Assembly (NCBI RefSeq): GCF_000739635.1
Contig: NZ_BATQ01000012.1
Span: 1-64,000 of the forward strand
Length of the DNA: 64,000 nt
Source of the DNA: Verrucomicrobium sp. BvORR034
GTDB taxonomy: Bacteria > Verrucomicrobiota > Verrucomicrobiia > Verrucomicrobiales > Verrucomicrobiaceae
Direction: 5' to 3'
The notes under the pieces are model-generated. The model ran no database searches, had not been told where the DNA came from, and saw only the letters and a list, made by a program, of their open reading frames with translations. Numbering within the stretch: the stretch's first letter is position 1; the number at the start of each line of letters is the position of its first letter. Shown here piece by piece: positions 43,501 through 52,125 of the stretch. Both the position numbers and the translations under genes were made by a program.

Positions 43501-45042
43501 ACCAACACCCTGACCGCCGGTCTGAAAGACCTCCCCGCGTATCTGCTGCCCCGCATCAAGAAAGAGGCGGACAAACAGGTGCTGCGTGAGTATGCGGTCA
43601 CGCTGCGTACAGTCATCGAACCCGTGCCCTCACAGGAAGCTGGCAAAGATGTAAAGACTCCGGACCTGCTCGCCGATTGCTGGGTGGCATTGGCTGCCAA
43701 GCACGATGGCAAAGACCGCTGGTACCTGGAGGCCCTCGGTATTGGCTCCATCGGGCGTGAAGACCGCGTCTTCTCTGCCTGGCTCGCCTCCGTGGGAGAC
43801 AAGTGGGACACGCCTGCCGGTCGCGACATCGTCTGGCGTGTGCGCAGCACCGCCGCACTGGATTACCTGGCCCGGCTGCTCACCAACAAGCAGGCCAATG
43901 ACGCCGACCTTCCGCGCTACCTGCGTGCCCTGGACTTCCTCCCGGACAGCGAGGTTAAAGGCAACATCCTGGTGAAAGTGGTCTCCACCTCCACGGATCG
44001 CAAGCTGGTGGCAGGTGAGGTCTTGAACCGCCTGGGCAAGTCCAGCTTCCGTGAGAAGCCGGAGGTGAAGTCCGTGCTCGACAAGGTGTTGGAGTCCGCG
44101 AAAGGCACTCCGGAGTACATTGAAGTGGTGCAGGGTTTCGGCCTGTCGGGGAAGGATGCGGAAGTGCTGCATGCCGCTCTGGCCGAGCCTCACAATCCGC
44201 TGGCGGTGGAAGCCATCAAACTGCTACTGAAGTCGCCGGCTGGACGCACCCAACTCACGAACGCTCTCACCTCGCCCAAAGCGGACTCGGTGGTGGCTCT
44301 TCTGGGCGGCAGCGGTGACAAGGCGGCGATCAGTCTGCTCACTGAGATCCTGACCAATGCCACCCGCGAGCTTCCGGTTCGCACTGCGGCAGTGAAGGCG
44401 CTCTCCCTGAGTGCTGCGGGCGCTGAGGCCCTGCTGGCCCTGGCAGAATCCGGCAAGTTCCCGGAGGAACTCAAGGCCAACGCCGGCACTGCGCTGAGCA
44501 TGGTGGCGTATCCCGGCATCAGCGATCGTGTGGCGAAGACCTTCCCCGCCGCGACTGCGGCCGGTGGCAAGGCTCTGCCATCCATCGCGGAACTGGTGAA
44601 GGTCAAAGGGGATGTGGAGAAGGGCAAGGCCATTTACGCCAAGGCGGAGAGCACCTGCACCCTTTGCCACCGCGTGGGCAACATCGGGGCGGACTTCGGT
44701 CCGGGCCTGACTGAGATCGGCTCCAAGCTGGGCAAGGAAGTGATCTACGAGTCCATCCTCAATCCCAATGCTGGCGTCAGCATGGGCTTTGAGACCTGGC
44801 AGATCACGTTGAAGAACGGCACCATCGCCATGGGCATCGTGCGCAGCGAGACCAATGACGAACTCGTGCTCGCCCTTCCGGGCGGCGTGGCCAACTCGTT
44901 CAACAAGCAGCAGATCGCCGAGCGCAAGAAGCTGCCGAACACCATGATGCCCTCCGGCCTGCAGTCCATGTTCTCCCAGGAAGACCTGGTGAACCTCGTG
45001 GAGTACCTGGCCTCCTTGAAGGCGCCGGTAGCGGCGAAGTAG
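40519..45042 (+). CDS. ThuA / NPCBM / PVC-type dehydrogenase / cytochrome c fusion
   Basis: 1507 residues with a signal peptide. In order: a ThuA-like domain (about 25-270; IVLIAGKQSHG, ALHYAVEP), a Pro/Ala linker, an NPCBM-like domain (about 330-490; DWVEPTLVGADGKRTKLTEL, GFGTHSNSIIAFDLP), a Piru_Ver-type glucose/sorbosone-dehydrogenase-like propeller (about 510-900; NIDIDPQG-like loops, FRNNYEVCVDSFGGMWQSDND), HEAT-like repeats (about 910-1340) and a haem-binding C-terminal domain with CTLCH at about 1379-1383. Such proteins oxidise carbohydrates outside the cytoplasm and pass electrons to the bound haem; substrates are unknown. ATG 40519 gives the best signal peptide. Confidence 0.92.
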   Translation: MRKLTFWLGVALTASLTSGFAADSKSKTIVLIAGKQSHGPGQHEHNAGVQLLAKCLKDAGTQADIKVHLNADWPSSEELGKADTILIYSDGGGGHPALQGDHLQQLDKEMKRGAGFVALHYAVEPTTDKGNKEFIEWMGGCFETHWSVNPHWDANFKEFPKHPVANGVKPFTTNDEWYFHMRFRPNLKGVTPVLSDIPPDTTMKRPDGPHSGNPTVREEVANKKPQHVAWAAERDGGGRGFGFTGGHYHKGWGNDDQRKLVLNAILWSAKIDVPAEGVASKVTEEDLKVNLDPKPGQGLPEKMPEAKPAAAPAKPAATSAAEPKALFRREIGKADGLVEVKADLKGAKELYLVVTEGSDGIAADWTDWVEPTLVGADGKRTKLTELKIKKSSTGWGNIGINRNASGGNLRLESTPAGQTLQGFGTHSNSIIAFDLPEGTVAFEGKVGIDEGGTKQGGQNKVVARVFTSEPPAAMLASKGSGGAEKQYGVEDARDQMRGFKTPEGLEATLFAVEPQIQNPTNLDIDPQGRVWAVESVNYRSSMKPWGILREAGDRVVILTKQKGDGVAGEKTFYQSRELTNALGICVLPQDKGTKVIVSASPNIWLLTDADGDDVAEKAEKIFMVGGNFDHDHNAHAIVFGPDGKFYFNFGNEGRELKWPDGSRVKDNLGNDISDQGKPYRQGMIFRCDIDLATAKATNVETLGHNFRNNYEVCVDSFGGMWQSDNDDDGNKGVRINAILDYGSYGYTDEITGAGWRSPRTNIETEVPLMHWHQNDPGTIPNLLQTGGGSPTGILINEGKLLGKAFENQLIHCDAGPRTVRAYPVKKVGAGYTAEMVDILTTDDNWYRPADVAIAPDGSLFVADWYDPGVGGHNMGDNVAEKIRGRVYRVAPKGNAYQVPAKVDFSSAAGCAEALKSPNNSTRYVAYVKLQALGAKAEDALQKLWKSDDAVIRARAFHLLLRLPGQYESWVAKGLEDKDADIRVTAVRELRLASATNTLTAGLKDLPAYLLPRIKKEADKQVLREYAVTLRTVIEPVPSQEAGKDVKTPDLLADCWVALAAKHDGKDRWYLEALGIGSIGREDRVFSAWLASVGDKWDTPAGRDIVWRVRSTAALDYLARLLTNKQANDADLPRYLRALDFLPDSEVKGNILVKVVSTSTDRKLVAGEVLNRLGKSSFREKPEVKSVLDKVLESAKGTPEYIEVVQGFGLSGKDAEVLHAALAEPHNPLAVEAIKLLLKSPAGRTQLTNALTSPKADSVVALLGGSGDKAAISLLTEILTNATRELPVRTAAVKALSLSAAGAEALLALAESGKFPEELKANAGTALSMVAYPGISDRVAKTFPAATAAGGKALPSIAELVKVKGDVEKGKAIYAKAESTCTLCHRVGNIGADFGPGLTEIGSKLGKEVIYESILNPNAGVSMGFETWQITLKNGTIAMGIVRSETNDELVLALPGGVANSFNKQQIAERKKLPNTMMPSGLQSMFSQEDLVNLVEYLASLKAPVAAK

Positions 45043-45096
45043 GGTTGTGTAGGTATCGAACCTCGGTTGAGGGCAGAGGGTTGAGCAATCAAGATC

Positions 45097-45136
45097 ATGC
45101 CGGGCGGCTTCGTTGCTGCCCGGCATTTTTGTTTTG
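45097..45136 (+). terminator. intrinsic terminator after haem-binding gene
   Basis: ATGCCGGGCGGC-TTCGTT-GCTGCCCGGCAT forms a 12-base stem with one mismatch, followed by TTTTGTTTTG. It lies 54 bases after the stop codon. One of the best terminators in the window. Confidence 0.9.
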
Positions 45137-45159
45137 TGGACGGGTGAGGGGAGCGTAGC

Positions 45160-45199
45160 GCAGATTGGCAATCTGCTGTGCCGCCGATTGGCAATCGGC
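45160..45199. repeat. tandem GATTGGCAATC palindromes
   Basis: GCAGATTG-G-CAATCTGC (45160-45176) and GCCGATTG-G-CAATCGGC (45183-45199) are two near-identical 17-base palindromes six bases apart. A third, CGCCGATTG-G-CAATCGGCG, is at 45988-46006. They bracket the small gene at 45526-45987. Confidence 0.8.
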
Positions 45200-45252
45200 A
45201 GCGGGGAGGCGCTTGTGGGAGTCATATGGCAGGAAGGATACGGGTGGCGACA

Positions 45253-45344
45253 GCGATCCTGAGCCTTCCGCAGGATGCAGAAGGCACCACGCTGGAAGCG
45301 CGGGGTCCCCACTGACCGTGGAGCCTCGTGACAGGGAGGCTTGG
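45253..45344. repeat. 92-bp direct repeat, copy 1
   Basis: Matches 46241-46332 at about 90 of 92 positions. A second shared block with 'GAGTTCCCGGCGAGCCG' follows further downstream of each copy (near 45374 and 46409). It lies in the 483-base gap before the DUF3592-like gene; the open frames through it have no domains and are repeat-derived. Confidence 0.85.
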
Positions 45345-45525
45345 AGAGCGCAGGCGGTCCGCACGCATCATAGGAAGAGGGCGCCAATTGTCGCTCCTGT
45401 CCTGAGTTCCCGGCGAGCCGCCTGCGCTCCCCCAATGCTTTGTGTGTGCCTTCAAGGGCAGCTTGGATGCGGCGTTTCCCCCAATCTTGACTTACGGCAA
45501 GACTCCTTCTACAAACGTTTTCTCC

Positions 45526-45987
45526 ATGGACTTCAGATCGCTATCCAAGTCGCCGAGAGCTGCGGGCATCATTTTTCTCGCGATCGGCTTCGTTTTTGCC
45601 GTTGGCGGGCTGATCATGAAGCGGCAAGGGCAGAAAGTGGAACTCTCTGGTGTCACCAATTCAGGAACCATTTTGCGTGGTTGGGTGAAGCACAGGTCCA
45701 AGCGAAGGGACGCATACCATCTTGAAGTCGCATACCGGGCGGAGGGATCTGTCTGGCAGAGGAGTTTCAGCATCCATCGGGCTTATTATTTCGAGCACAT
45801 GAACGAGGCAGAAAAAGTCACCCAGGCAGAGGTGCTCGTCCGCTATCAACGCTCTGACCCTGCGAATGCGATTCTGGTGGGTGCTGCCAACGACGGCGAT
45901 GCTACGCTTTGGGCAGGTTTGGTTGCGCTTGGAATGGGCGCGGCTTTCCTGGCGTTTGCGGTGGTGCGCAAGCGAGCAAACCCGTAG
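45526..45987 (+). CDS. small membrane protein, DUF3592-like
   Basis: 153 residues from ATG 45526. Two hydrophobic segments (about residues 12-30 and 128-148) flank a soluble beta domain containing TILRGWVKHRSKRRDAYHLEVAYRAEG and VLVRYQRSDPANAIL, the pattern of DUF3592 proteins of unknown function. The gene is isolated between duplicated repeat blocks and is directly followed by a palindrome, suggesting that it came in or was moved with them. Confidence 0.75.
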   Translation: MDFRSLSKSPRAAGIIFLAIGFVFAVGGLIMKRQGQKVELSGVTNSGTILRGWVKHRSKRRDAYHLEVAYRAEGSVWQRSFSIHRAYYFEHMNEAEKVTQAEVLVRYQRSDPANAILVGAANDGDATLWAGLVALGMGAAFLAFAVVRKRANP

Positions 45988-46006
45988 CGCCGATTGGCAA
46001 TCGGCG
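45988..46006. repeat. CGCCGATTG-G-CAATCGGCG palindrome
   Basis: A perfect 9-base-arm palindrome starting at the base after the stop of the DUF3592-like gene. Same core as the pair at 45160-45199. It may also terminate transcription, although no T tract follows. Confidence 0.75.
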
Positions 46007-46972
46007 GCGAGGCAGGGCTGGAGATGGACGATGGCGGCAGCGACGTGAATCGCGGGAGTAGTCCTGCTGTCCTCAGCCGGTAGGGGAGCGGAGGGGATGG
46101 AGGGCTGGTGCCATTGCGGTTATTTGACCGTTGAGGACGCAGCGCATGCGTGCCTCCGGCGGACTGAACAGCTGAGGACAGCCGAACTACGGTAGCGTGC
46201 ATGTGGATGCCATGGGGTGGGAAGGTTGCTGCTGGCGACGGCGATCCTGAGCCTTCCGCAGGATGCAGAAGGCACCACGCTGGAAGCGCGGGGTCCCCAC
46301 TGCCCGTGGAGCCTCGTGACAGGGAAGCTTGGGAAGCGTTCTGCCACATAGGGACTCGCCTGCTGCAAGTGCGGCACGCCCGTAGCTGCGTTCGAGAGGC
46401 GTGCACAAGAAGAGGGCGCCCGTTGTCGCTCCGGTCCTGAGTTCCCGGCGAGCCGTCGGGAACGGCAGTCGAGCTGACTGCGCTCCCCAATGCCTTGACG
46501 TGTTGCTTCCAATGGAGCCTCAGTCTGGGTGGCCTCGCGACGGGCATCCAAACATTCGAGCGACGTGGAGGCGTAGAAGACGGTGGGAAAGCCGACAGCA
46601 TCCGCTTTCTCCCCACCGCCATCAACACCTCCAGGTCAACCCCCAGGGGTCCTTGGCAGGCACATATTTCCCGGGATGCGATGTTTTCCCGTGGAGTGCT
46701 GCCAAGTGCTCAAGGTCTCCTTCATGGCCGCGAGGCGGGACGGAATCCAGCACCCCAGACATCTACTTCTCGATGAGGAGACCGTCGGGCTATTCCGGCA
46801 GCGTCGCTTCGAGCGTAGTCCGGACGTGCCGTCCGGCTCAGTCGCCGCATCCAACCGCGTTACATTGCCGAACGGCATTCTCCCCCCTCCGGAGAATCTG
46901 CAATTCAGACTGGCGCACGCTCCCGCCTCTGGTTAACTGCAAGCTGGCGGATAAAACCCCCGCCGTGCCCCC
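46007..46972. other. gene-free stretch before TraB gene
   Basis: Nearly 1 kb without a supported gene. It contains direct-repeat copy 2 (46241-46332) and its companion block near 46409. Open frames cover it on both strands, but their translations are low-complexity Arg/Ser/Pro/Ala text typical of GC-rich noncoding DNA and share the repeat. Between about 46500 and 46960 I see no recognisable structure; the promoter of the next gene should lie at its end. Confidence 0.6.
46241..46332. repeat. 92-bp direct repeat, copy 2
   Basis: Second copy of the sequence at 45253-45344, same orientation, 988 bases downstream. Only two clear base differences are seen. The two copies enclose the DUF3592-like gene and one GATTGGCAATC palindrome. 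Confidence 0.85.
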
Positions 46973-47881
46973 TTGAAAAAAGTCCTCCAGCGCATCTTCC
47001 AATCCCTCGCCCTGTGCTGCATCGCCGTGGCCTGCGGAGCCTCTGGCAACCAACCAGATACCGCCAGCCCCTCCAGCGTGTGGCGCGTGGAAAAGGACGG
47101 GAAGCAGGTCTATCTGGCGGGCACCATCCACCTGCTGAGAAAGGCGGACTACCCGCTGCCGGCCGTTTTTGAGCAGGCCTACACGGGCAGCTCCAAGCTC
47201 GTGTTTGAGCTTCCTCCTGGCAGTGATGAAAACAGCCAGGTGGCCAGCCGCATGCGCCAGCTCGGCATGTATGCCGGGGACGACGAGTTGGGCCGCCATG
47301 TCAGCGCTGCCACCATGCAGAAGGTGCGCAAGTGGGCCACGGAAAAAGGTCTCCAGGAATCGGTCGTGAAGAAGTTCCGCCCCTGGTTCCTGTCGCTCAC
47401 CATTGCCGCCACCGAATACCAGATCCTGGGGGCAGATCCCGCCCGCGGCGTGGACACCTACTTTGAAAAGAAGGCCAAGGCAGATCAGAAGCCGGGGGAA
47501 GGACTGGAGTCGGTTGAGTTTCAGCTCGGCATCTTTGCCAAGCTCAATGAGAAGCTTCAGGAGAACCTTTTGGAGCAGACTCTGGGTGAATCAGAAACCC
47601 TGCCCAAGGATTTCGACGAGCTGATCGTGGCCTGGCGCAAAGGGCACAGTGACAAGCTTCAGGAACTGCTGTTCCGGGACGCCGACAAGTATCCGGAACT
47701 GCTGGAGGAGTTCCTCCTCAAACGCAACAGGGCCTGGGTGGCCCCCATCCTGAAGTACCTCGAGCGGGATGAGAAGGTGATGATCCTCGTCGGTGCCGGT
47801 CACCTGGGTGGCAAAGGCGGCGTGATTGCCCTGCTCAAGGAAAAAGGCTGCGTCGTGACCCAAGTGGCTGCCACTCCGTAA
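46973..47881 (+). CDS. TraB/GumN family protein, probable lipoprotein
   Basis: 302 residues from a TTG start; no in-frame ATG fits. The N terminus has a hydrophobic segment ending in a lipobox-like VACG. YLAGTIHLLRKADYPLP and the C-terminal ILVGAGHLGGKGGVI carry the two GxxH motifs of the TraB/GumN (ChaN/TIKI-related) fold, thought to bind metal and act as peptidases or hydrolases. It stands alone, followed by a hairpin terminator. Confidence 0.9.
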   Translation: MKKVLQRIFQSLALCCIAVACGASGNQPDTASPSSVWRVEKDGKQVYLAGTIHLLRKADYPLPAVFEQAYTGSSKLVFELPPGSDENSQVASRMRQLGMYAGDDELGRHVSAATMQKVRKWATEKGLQESVVKKFRPWFLSLTIAATEYQILGADPARGVDTYFEKKAKADQKPGEGLESVEFQLGIFAKLNEKLQENLLEQTLGESETLPKDFDELIVAWRKGHSDKLQELLFRDADKYPELLEEFLLKRNRAWVAPILKYLERDEKVMILVGAGHLGGKGGVIALLKEKGCVVTQVAATP

Positions 47882-47918
47882 ATCGGAGCGAGCGCAGCCC
47901 AGTGATGAGCCAAGGTGG

Positions 47919-47937
47919 AAGAGCCGTCCCGGCTCTT
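47919..47937 (+). terminator. hairpin after TraB/GumN gene
   Basis: AAGAGCC-GTCCC-GGCTCTT is a perfect 7-base stem, 37 bases after the stop codon. The T tract is short. Confidence 0.65.
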
Positions 47938-48043
47938 TGGGGATGTTGGGTGATGCGGAAGCAAGAACCGAGAAGGTTTTGCTACCATCGTCGTGAACAA
48001 CCAGTCTCTGAAGCTACCTGCTTCAACACAGGCTCACCCTCCC

Positions 48044-48643
48044 TCACCGCTTCCGGCGGAACACCGCCACGTGCTTGTCCACGTGTTTGCCGGGCGTGAG
48101 GAGCTTCCTTGCCAGCGGATTGTGCGTGGTGGTCACCAACTCCGCCCCCAGATTTTGCAGAGCTCCCAGAGCCAGCTCATGCTCCTTGTCAAAGTAGCTG
48201 GTGATGACCAGGAGTCCTTCCTCGTCCACCTTGCTTAGGCCCTGCTCGAAGATCTTCTTCCACAGCTCCGGCCCATGCCAGTAGTTCTGGTGGCGTAGCA
48301 GGACCATGTTGAAATCCTCCCCCATCTGCTTGTGCAGGTGGAGCTTGGTGGCGTCCTCCAGCAGAAACTCCGCTGGCAGATGAGCGTGGTTCTCCCGTGC
48401 CTGCAGGATCTCGCGGATGCGGATGTCCGCTCCCACCAGATTGACCTGCCCCGCCGTCTGGGACTGGCCAAATTTCACCAGCGTTTCTGCCTCATCGCAT
48501 CGCCCGCAGGCCAGGTTCAGCACCCGCAGATCCCCGGTGGGAGGCAGGTGCAGATGAGGGGCCACCGAACCTTGGAGAAGGTTGGTCAATACGGCCATGT
48601 CCCCGGCGATGGGGTTGGGATCATCAAGAAAAGACTGGGACAT
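48044..48643 (-). CDS. class I SAM-dependent methyltransferase
   Basis: 199 residues. RVLNLACGRCDEAE is motif I of the Rossmann-like methyltransferase fold, GADIRIREI the acidic loop, and DFNMVLLRHQNYWHG and GLLVITSYFDKEHE later motifs. The substrate cannot be read. It lies 36 bases downstream of trpB on the same strand and may be co-transcribed, with no obvious metabolic link. Confidence 0.82.
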   Translation of the reverse strand: MSQSFLDDPNPIAGDMAVLTNLLQGSVAPHLHLPPTGDLRVLNLACGRCDEAETLVKFGQSQTAGQVNLVGADIRIREILQARENHAHLPAEFLLEDATKLHLHKQMGEDFNMVLLRHQNYWHGPELWKKIFEQGLSKVDEEGLLVITSYFDKEHELALGALQNLGAELVTTTHNPLARKLLTPGKHVDKHVAVFRRKR

Positions 48644-48679
48644 GGCAGCTAAAAACGGGGCAGAGAGGACTGAACGAGG

Positions 48680-49906
48680 CTAGAACTTTAACGTTTCACC
48701 CCAGACAAAACGGGCCGCTTGAGCCACGTCTTTATCGCCACGACCGCTCACGTTCACGATGATGATTTTGTCCTTGTCCATCTGCGGAGCCACCTTCATG
48801 GCGTGAGCCAGAGCGTGAGAGCTCTCCAGCGCGGGAATGATCCCTTCGATCTTGGACAGTGATTGGAAGGCATTGAGCGCTTCGTCATCGGTGGCGTAGG
48901 TGTATTCCGCCCGGCCTTGATCGTGCAAATAGGCGTGCTCAGGGCCCACGGCGGCGTAGTCGAGACCGGCGCTGACCGAGTGCGTGAGCTGAATCTGGCC
49001 GTCCTCGTTGGCCAGCAACCAGGTCTTGGCTCCCTGAAGCACTCCCAGGCGACCGCCTTGGAATCGGGCGGCGTGACGCTCCGGGATGATGCCTTCGCCC
49101 CCGGCTTCCACGCCGACCATGCCTACCTCTTTGTCATCCAGAAAGGCGTGGAACAAGCCGATCGCATTGCTGCCACCGCCCACGCACGCGATGAGGAGAT
49201 CCGGCAGGCGCTCTTCGCGCTCCAGAATCTGGCGGCGGGCTTCCAAGCCAATGACGCGGTGGAAATCACGCACCATCATCGGGTAGGGGTGGGCACCGTA
49301 GGCCGTTCCCAGGATGTAGTGGGTGTCCCGTACATTGGTCACCCAGTCGCGCATGGCCTCATTGACCGCTTCCTTCAGAGTCGCCTGACCGGCTGTCACG
49401 GGTACCACTTCAGCACCCAGGAAACGCATGCGGGCCACGTTCAGCATCTGGCGCTCCATGTCCACCTGGCCCATGTAAATCACGCACTTCAGCCCGGCAC
49501 GAGCCGCCACGGTGGCCGTGGCCACGCCGTGCTGCCCCGCACCCGTTTCAGCGATGATACGGGTCTTGCCCAGACGCTGGGCCAGAAGGATCTGACCCAT
49601 CGCGTTGTTGATCTTGTGAGCGCCGGTGTGGAGCAGATCTTCCCGCTTCAGGTAGATCTTGGCGCCGCCCAGTTGTTCGGTCCAGCGCTTGGCGAAATAC
49701 AGGGGAGTGGGACGGCCCACGTAGTCCGTCAGCAGTTGATCCAGCTCAGCGCGGAATGCCGGGTCATTCTTGGCCTTCTCATACTCCGCGGTCAGTTCCT
49801 GGAGGGCAGCCATCAAGGTCTCCGGCACAAACATGCCGCCGTACGGACCGAAGTGGCCGTGGGCATCAGGCATGGAGGCGAGGGGGGAGGGGGCGGTAGG
49901 GGTCAT
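48680..49906 (-). CDS. trpB: tryptophan synthase beta chain
   Basis: 408 residues, normal for TrpB, which condenses indole with serine to make tryptophan using [16 protein letters not shown] carries the PLP Lys, [12 protein letters not shown] the catalytic Glu region and GGGSNAIG the phosphate-binding loop. It begins [12 protein letters not shown], as in TrpB1 proteins that pair with TrpA. No trpA or other trp gene is near, so the pathway genes are dispersed here. Confidence 0.98.
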   Translation of the reverse strand: MTPTAPSPLASMPDAHGHFGPYGGMFVPETLMAALQELTAEYEKAKNDPAFRAELDQLLTDYVGRPTPLYFAKRWTEQLGGAKIYLKREDLLHTGAHKINNAMGQILLAQRLGKTRIIAETGAGQHGVATATVAARAGLKCVIYMGQVDMERQMLNVARMRFLGAEVVPVTAGQATLKEAVNEAMRDWVTNVRDTHYILGTAYGAHPYPMMVRDFHRVIGLEARRQILEREERLPDLLIACVGGGSNAIGLFHAFLDDKEVGMVGVEAGGEGIIPERHAARFQGGRLGVLQGAKTWLLANEDGQIQLTHSVSAGLDYAAVGPEHAYLHDQGRAEYTYATDDEALNAFQSLSKIEGIIPALESSHALAHAMKVAPQMDKDKIIIVNVSGRGDKDVAQAARFVWGETLKF

Positions 49907-49972
49907 GGCGGGAAAGTGAGTCTATCGCAATTCCATCGCGGCTCAAAGGGTTGTTGCATTGATGCTTCCGCT

Positions 49973-51067
49973 TCAAGCCTTCAACTGAAAGTCCTGCTGG
50001 GCCAGCACGGCATTGAGCGCCTTGCGATAGGGGCTGGGCATCGGCAGGGCTTCCAGCTTGGCCAGCGGGATCCATTGCAGGCCTTCTGGAGGGGCCGCCC
50101 CGGCCTTTTCTGGCGGGGCATGCACCCAGAGATCCACCTTGTACCGGGTGATCGTGTACTTGGACCGGTGCAGTACCGCAGGTGGCTTCGGCAGGGCAGG
50201 GAGCTCGGGCAGTTTCCACAACCCGGTGCGGCGCTTTCCGGACTCCTGTTGAAGCAGCACCCCTTCCACGCCGATCTGGAAATACACGCGCTCGGTCACG
50301 GCTGTGATCACCGTCTGTTTGCTCTTCACCGGAAGACTCGTGGGGTCCCGGGTCAGGCAGTGCGGTTGCACCGGGCACGAGCCGCAGTTGGGCGCACTCA
50401 CGCGGCAGATCGTCTGGCCCAGTTCCATGAGGGCACTGTTAAACACGCGTGGGCTTTTGGCCGCCTCCACCAGGGCCCGGGATCGCTTCCAGAGCCGCGC
50501 CATTCCCTCCCGGCTGTCCACCGGGGTGGCGTCGTCCCACACGCGGGAAAGCACCCGCGCCACGTTGCCGTCCACAATCGGTGCCGCCGCATCGTGGGCA
50601 AAGCTGCACACGGCCCCCGCCGTGTAGTCGCCCACTCCGGGCAGGGCCCGCACGCCCTCCAAAGTGGCTGGAAACACGCCGCCGTGTTCACTTTCCACCC
50701 GCTGCGCCATCTGCTGCAGGAACCGGGCGCGCCGGTAGTAGCCCAGCCCTTCCCAGACCCGCAGTACCTCGGCTTCATCTGCCACCGCTAGAGTCGCCGT
50801 GTTGGGGAAGCGTTCCATCCAGCGGGCGTAGTAGCCCCGGTCCAGCACCGTGCTGATCTGCGTCTGTTGCAGCATCATTTCTGAGACTAGAATGGCGTAG
50901 GGATCCGTCGTCTGCCGCCAGGGGTAATCACGGCCGGAGACTGCAAACCAGGCCTCCAGGGCATGGGCGATTTTTGCAGGATTGGGCTCAAGGACGTTTT
51001 TCACAGGCGGGGAAATCAATCGTGAAGAAACCGGGATGCGGAGTGGGATTTCAAGTCTAACCTGCAT
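49973..51067 (-). CDS. mutY: A/G-specific adenine glycosylase MutY
   Basis: 364 residues. It removes adenine mispaired with 8-oxoguanine. The helix-hairpin-helix LPGVGDYTAGA, catalytic Asp in IVDGNVARVLSR, catalytic Glu in SEMMLQQTQ, and a [4Fe-4S] motif CRVSAPNCGSCPVQPHC (Cx6Cx2Cx5C) are all present, followed by a NUDIX-like C-terminal domain. The start is uncertain: ATG 51067 overlaps the upstream divergent region, and GTG 51004 would also give a complete N-terminal domain. Confidence 0.96.
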   Translation of the reverse strand: MQVRLEIPLRIPVSSRLISPPVKNVLEPNPAKIAHALEAWFAVSGRDYPWRQTTDPYAILVSEMMLQQTQISTVLDRGYYARWMERFPNTATLAVADEAEVLRVWEGLGYYRRARFLQQMAQRVESEHGGVFPATLEGVRALPGVGDYTAGAVCSFAHDAAAPIVDGNVARVLSRVWDDATPVDSREGMARLWKRSRALVEAAKSPRVFNSALMELGQTICRVSAPNCGSCPVQPHCLTRDPTSLPVKSKQTVITAVTERVYFQIGVEGVLLQQESGKRRTGLWKLPELPALPKPPAVLHRSKYTITRYKVDLWVHAPPEKAGAAPPEGLQWIPLAKLEALPMPSPYRKALNAVLAQQDFQLKA

Positions 51068-51095
51068 GGATTCACGTCTTTTGCCCAGACCTTCC

Positions 51096-52013
51096 ATGCC
51101 CGCCCTCACCACCTACACCAAAGCGCTCACTGAATCCCAGGCTGCCAAGCTCAGGACTGTGCTTCAGGCGAAGGGCTTCAAGTTCCTGGAGAAGCCCTAC
51201 TGTCTGTACGCGGCGGAAGGGGCCAAGGTGAACGTGGCCGTGTATGAAAAAGGGCCCAAGATCGTCGCGCAGGGGAAGGGCGTGGAGGAGTTCATTACTT
51301 TTACCCTCGAACCCGAAGTGCTCGGGGTCGCCGAGCTGGGGTACGAGGAGGTGAACCAGCCTGAAATGTTCGAGCCCCACCTCGGGATCGATGAAAGCGG
51401 CAAAGGCGATTTTTTCGGCCCTCTGGTTATCGCGGGTGCCTACGTCGAGGCATCCATGGCACGGAAGCTGCGCGATATGGGGGTGATGGACAGCAAGCGC
51501 ATTGGCAGTGATGCCCGGATTGAAGCGATCGCCGGGGACATGCGCGCGGCCCGGGTGGTGCACGATGTGATCGTGATCGGCCCGGAGAAGTACAACGAGC
51601 TGTACACAAAGTTTGGCAACCTGAACCGGCTCCTCGCCTGGGGGCACGCCCGCGTCATCGAGAACCTGCTGGAGCGCGTGCCCGACTGCCCGATGGCTCT
51701 GTCTGACCAGTTCGCCAATCCGCGGGTGCTCCAGAGCGCCCTCCTGGAAAAAGGGAAAACCATCGACCTCCAGCAGCGCACCAAGGCGGAGAGTGACCCG
51801 GCCGTGGCGGCCGCCTCCATCTTCGCACGGGAGAAATTTGTGCGCTGGCTCAAGGAGGCGGGAGACCGGCTCGGCATCGTCCTGCCCAAGGGGGCATCTC
51901 CTGCGGTAAAGCAGGCGGGAGCGGAGCTGATCCGCAAGCACGGAGCCGATATTTTGCCAAAAGTGGCAAAGATGCATTTCAAGACCGCCATTGAAGTTAC
52001 AGCAATTGCATGA
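51096..52013 (+). CDS. rnhC: ribonuclease HIII
   Basis: 305 residues. The catalytic domain opens LGIDESGKGDFFGPLVIAG, the DEsGKGD motif that separates RNase HIII from HII; further acidic residues lie in VMDSKRIG and AESDPAVAAASIFAR. The N-terminal 90 residues form the TBP-like substrate-binding domain (TYTKALTESQAAKL). It removes RNA from RNA/DNA hybrids. ATG 51096 was chosen; ATG 51066 overlaps the divergent MutY start. Confidence 0.96.
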   Translation: MPALTTYTKALTESQAAKLRTVLQAKGFKFLEKPYCLYAAEGAKVNVAVYEKGPKIVAQGKGVEEFITFTLEPEVLGVAELGYEEVNQPEMFEPHLGIDESGKGDFFGPLVIAGAYVEASMARKLRDMGVMDSKRIGSDARIEAIAGDMRAARVVHDVIVIGPEKYNELYTKFGNLNRLLAWGHARVIENLLERVPDCPMALSDQFANPRVLQSALLEKGKTIDLQQRTKAESDPAVAAASIFAREKFVRWLKEAGDRLGIVLPKGASPAVKQAGAELIRKHGADILPKVAKMHFKTAIEVTAIA

Positions 52014-52125
52014 TATTTTCTCTGGAGACCCTTGGAAAGCTGGTTTATGAGTTGCTCACGACCAGCGATCTGCAAAAGTTCCTGTCTGCCGTTCGAAAAT
52101 CAGCCAAGCAACCTGTTACAGGCTT

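Noticed and set aside
45846-46628. 260-codon minus-strand frame and its relatives at 45222-45455 and 46120-46551
   Set aside because: They share translations because they cover the two 92-bp direct repeats; they overlap the DUF3592-like gene and have no domain.
48863-50791. 642-codon open frame on the plus strand
   Set aside because: It runs antisense across both trpB and mutY, which have all catalytic motifs. A frame crossing two real genes on the other strand is a compositional artefact.
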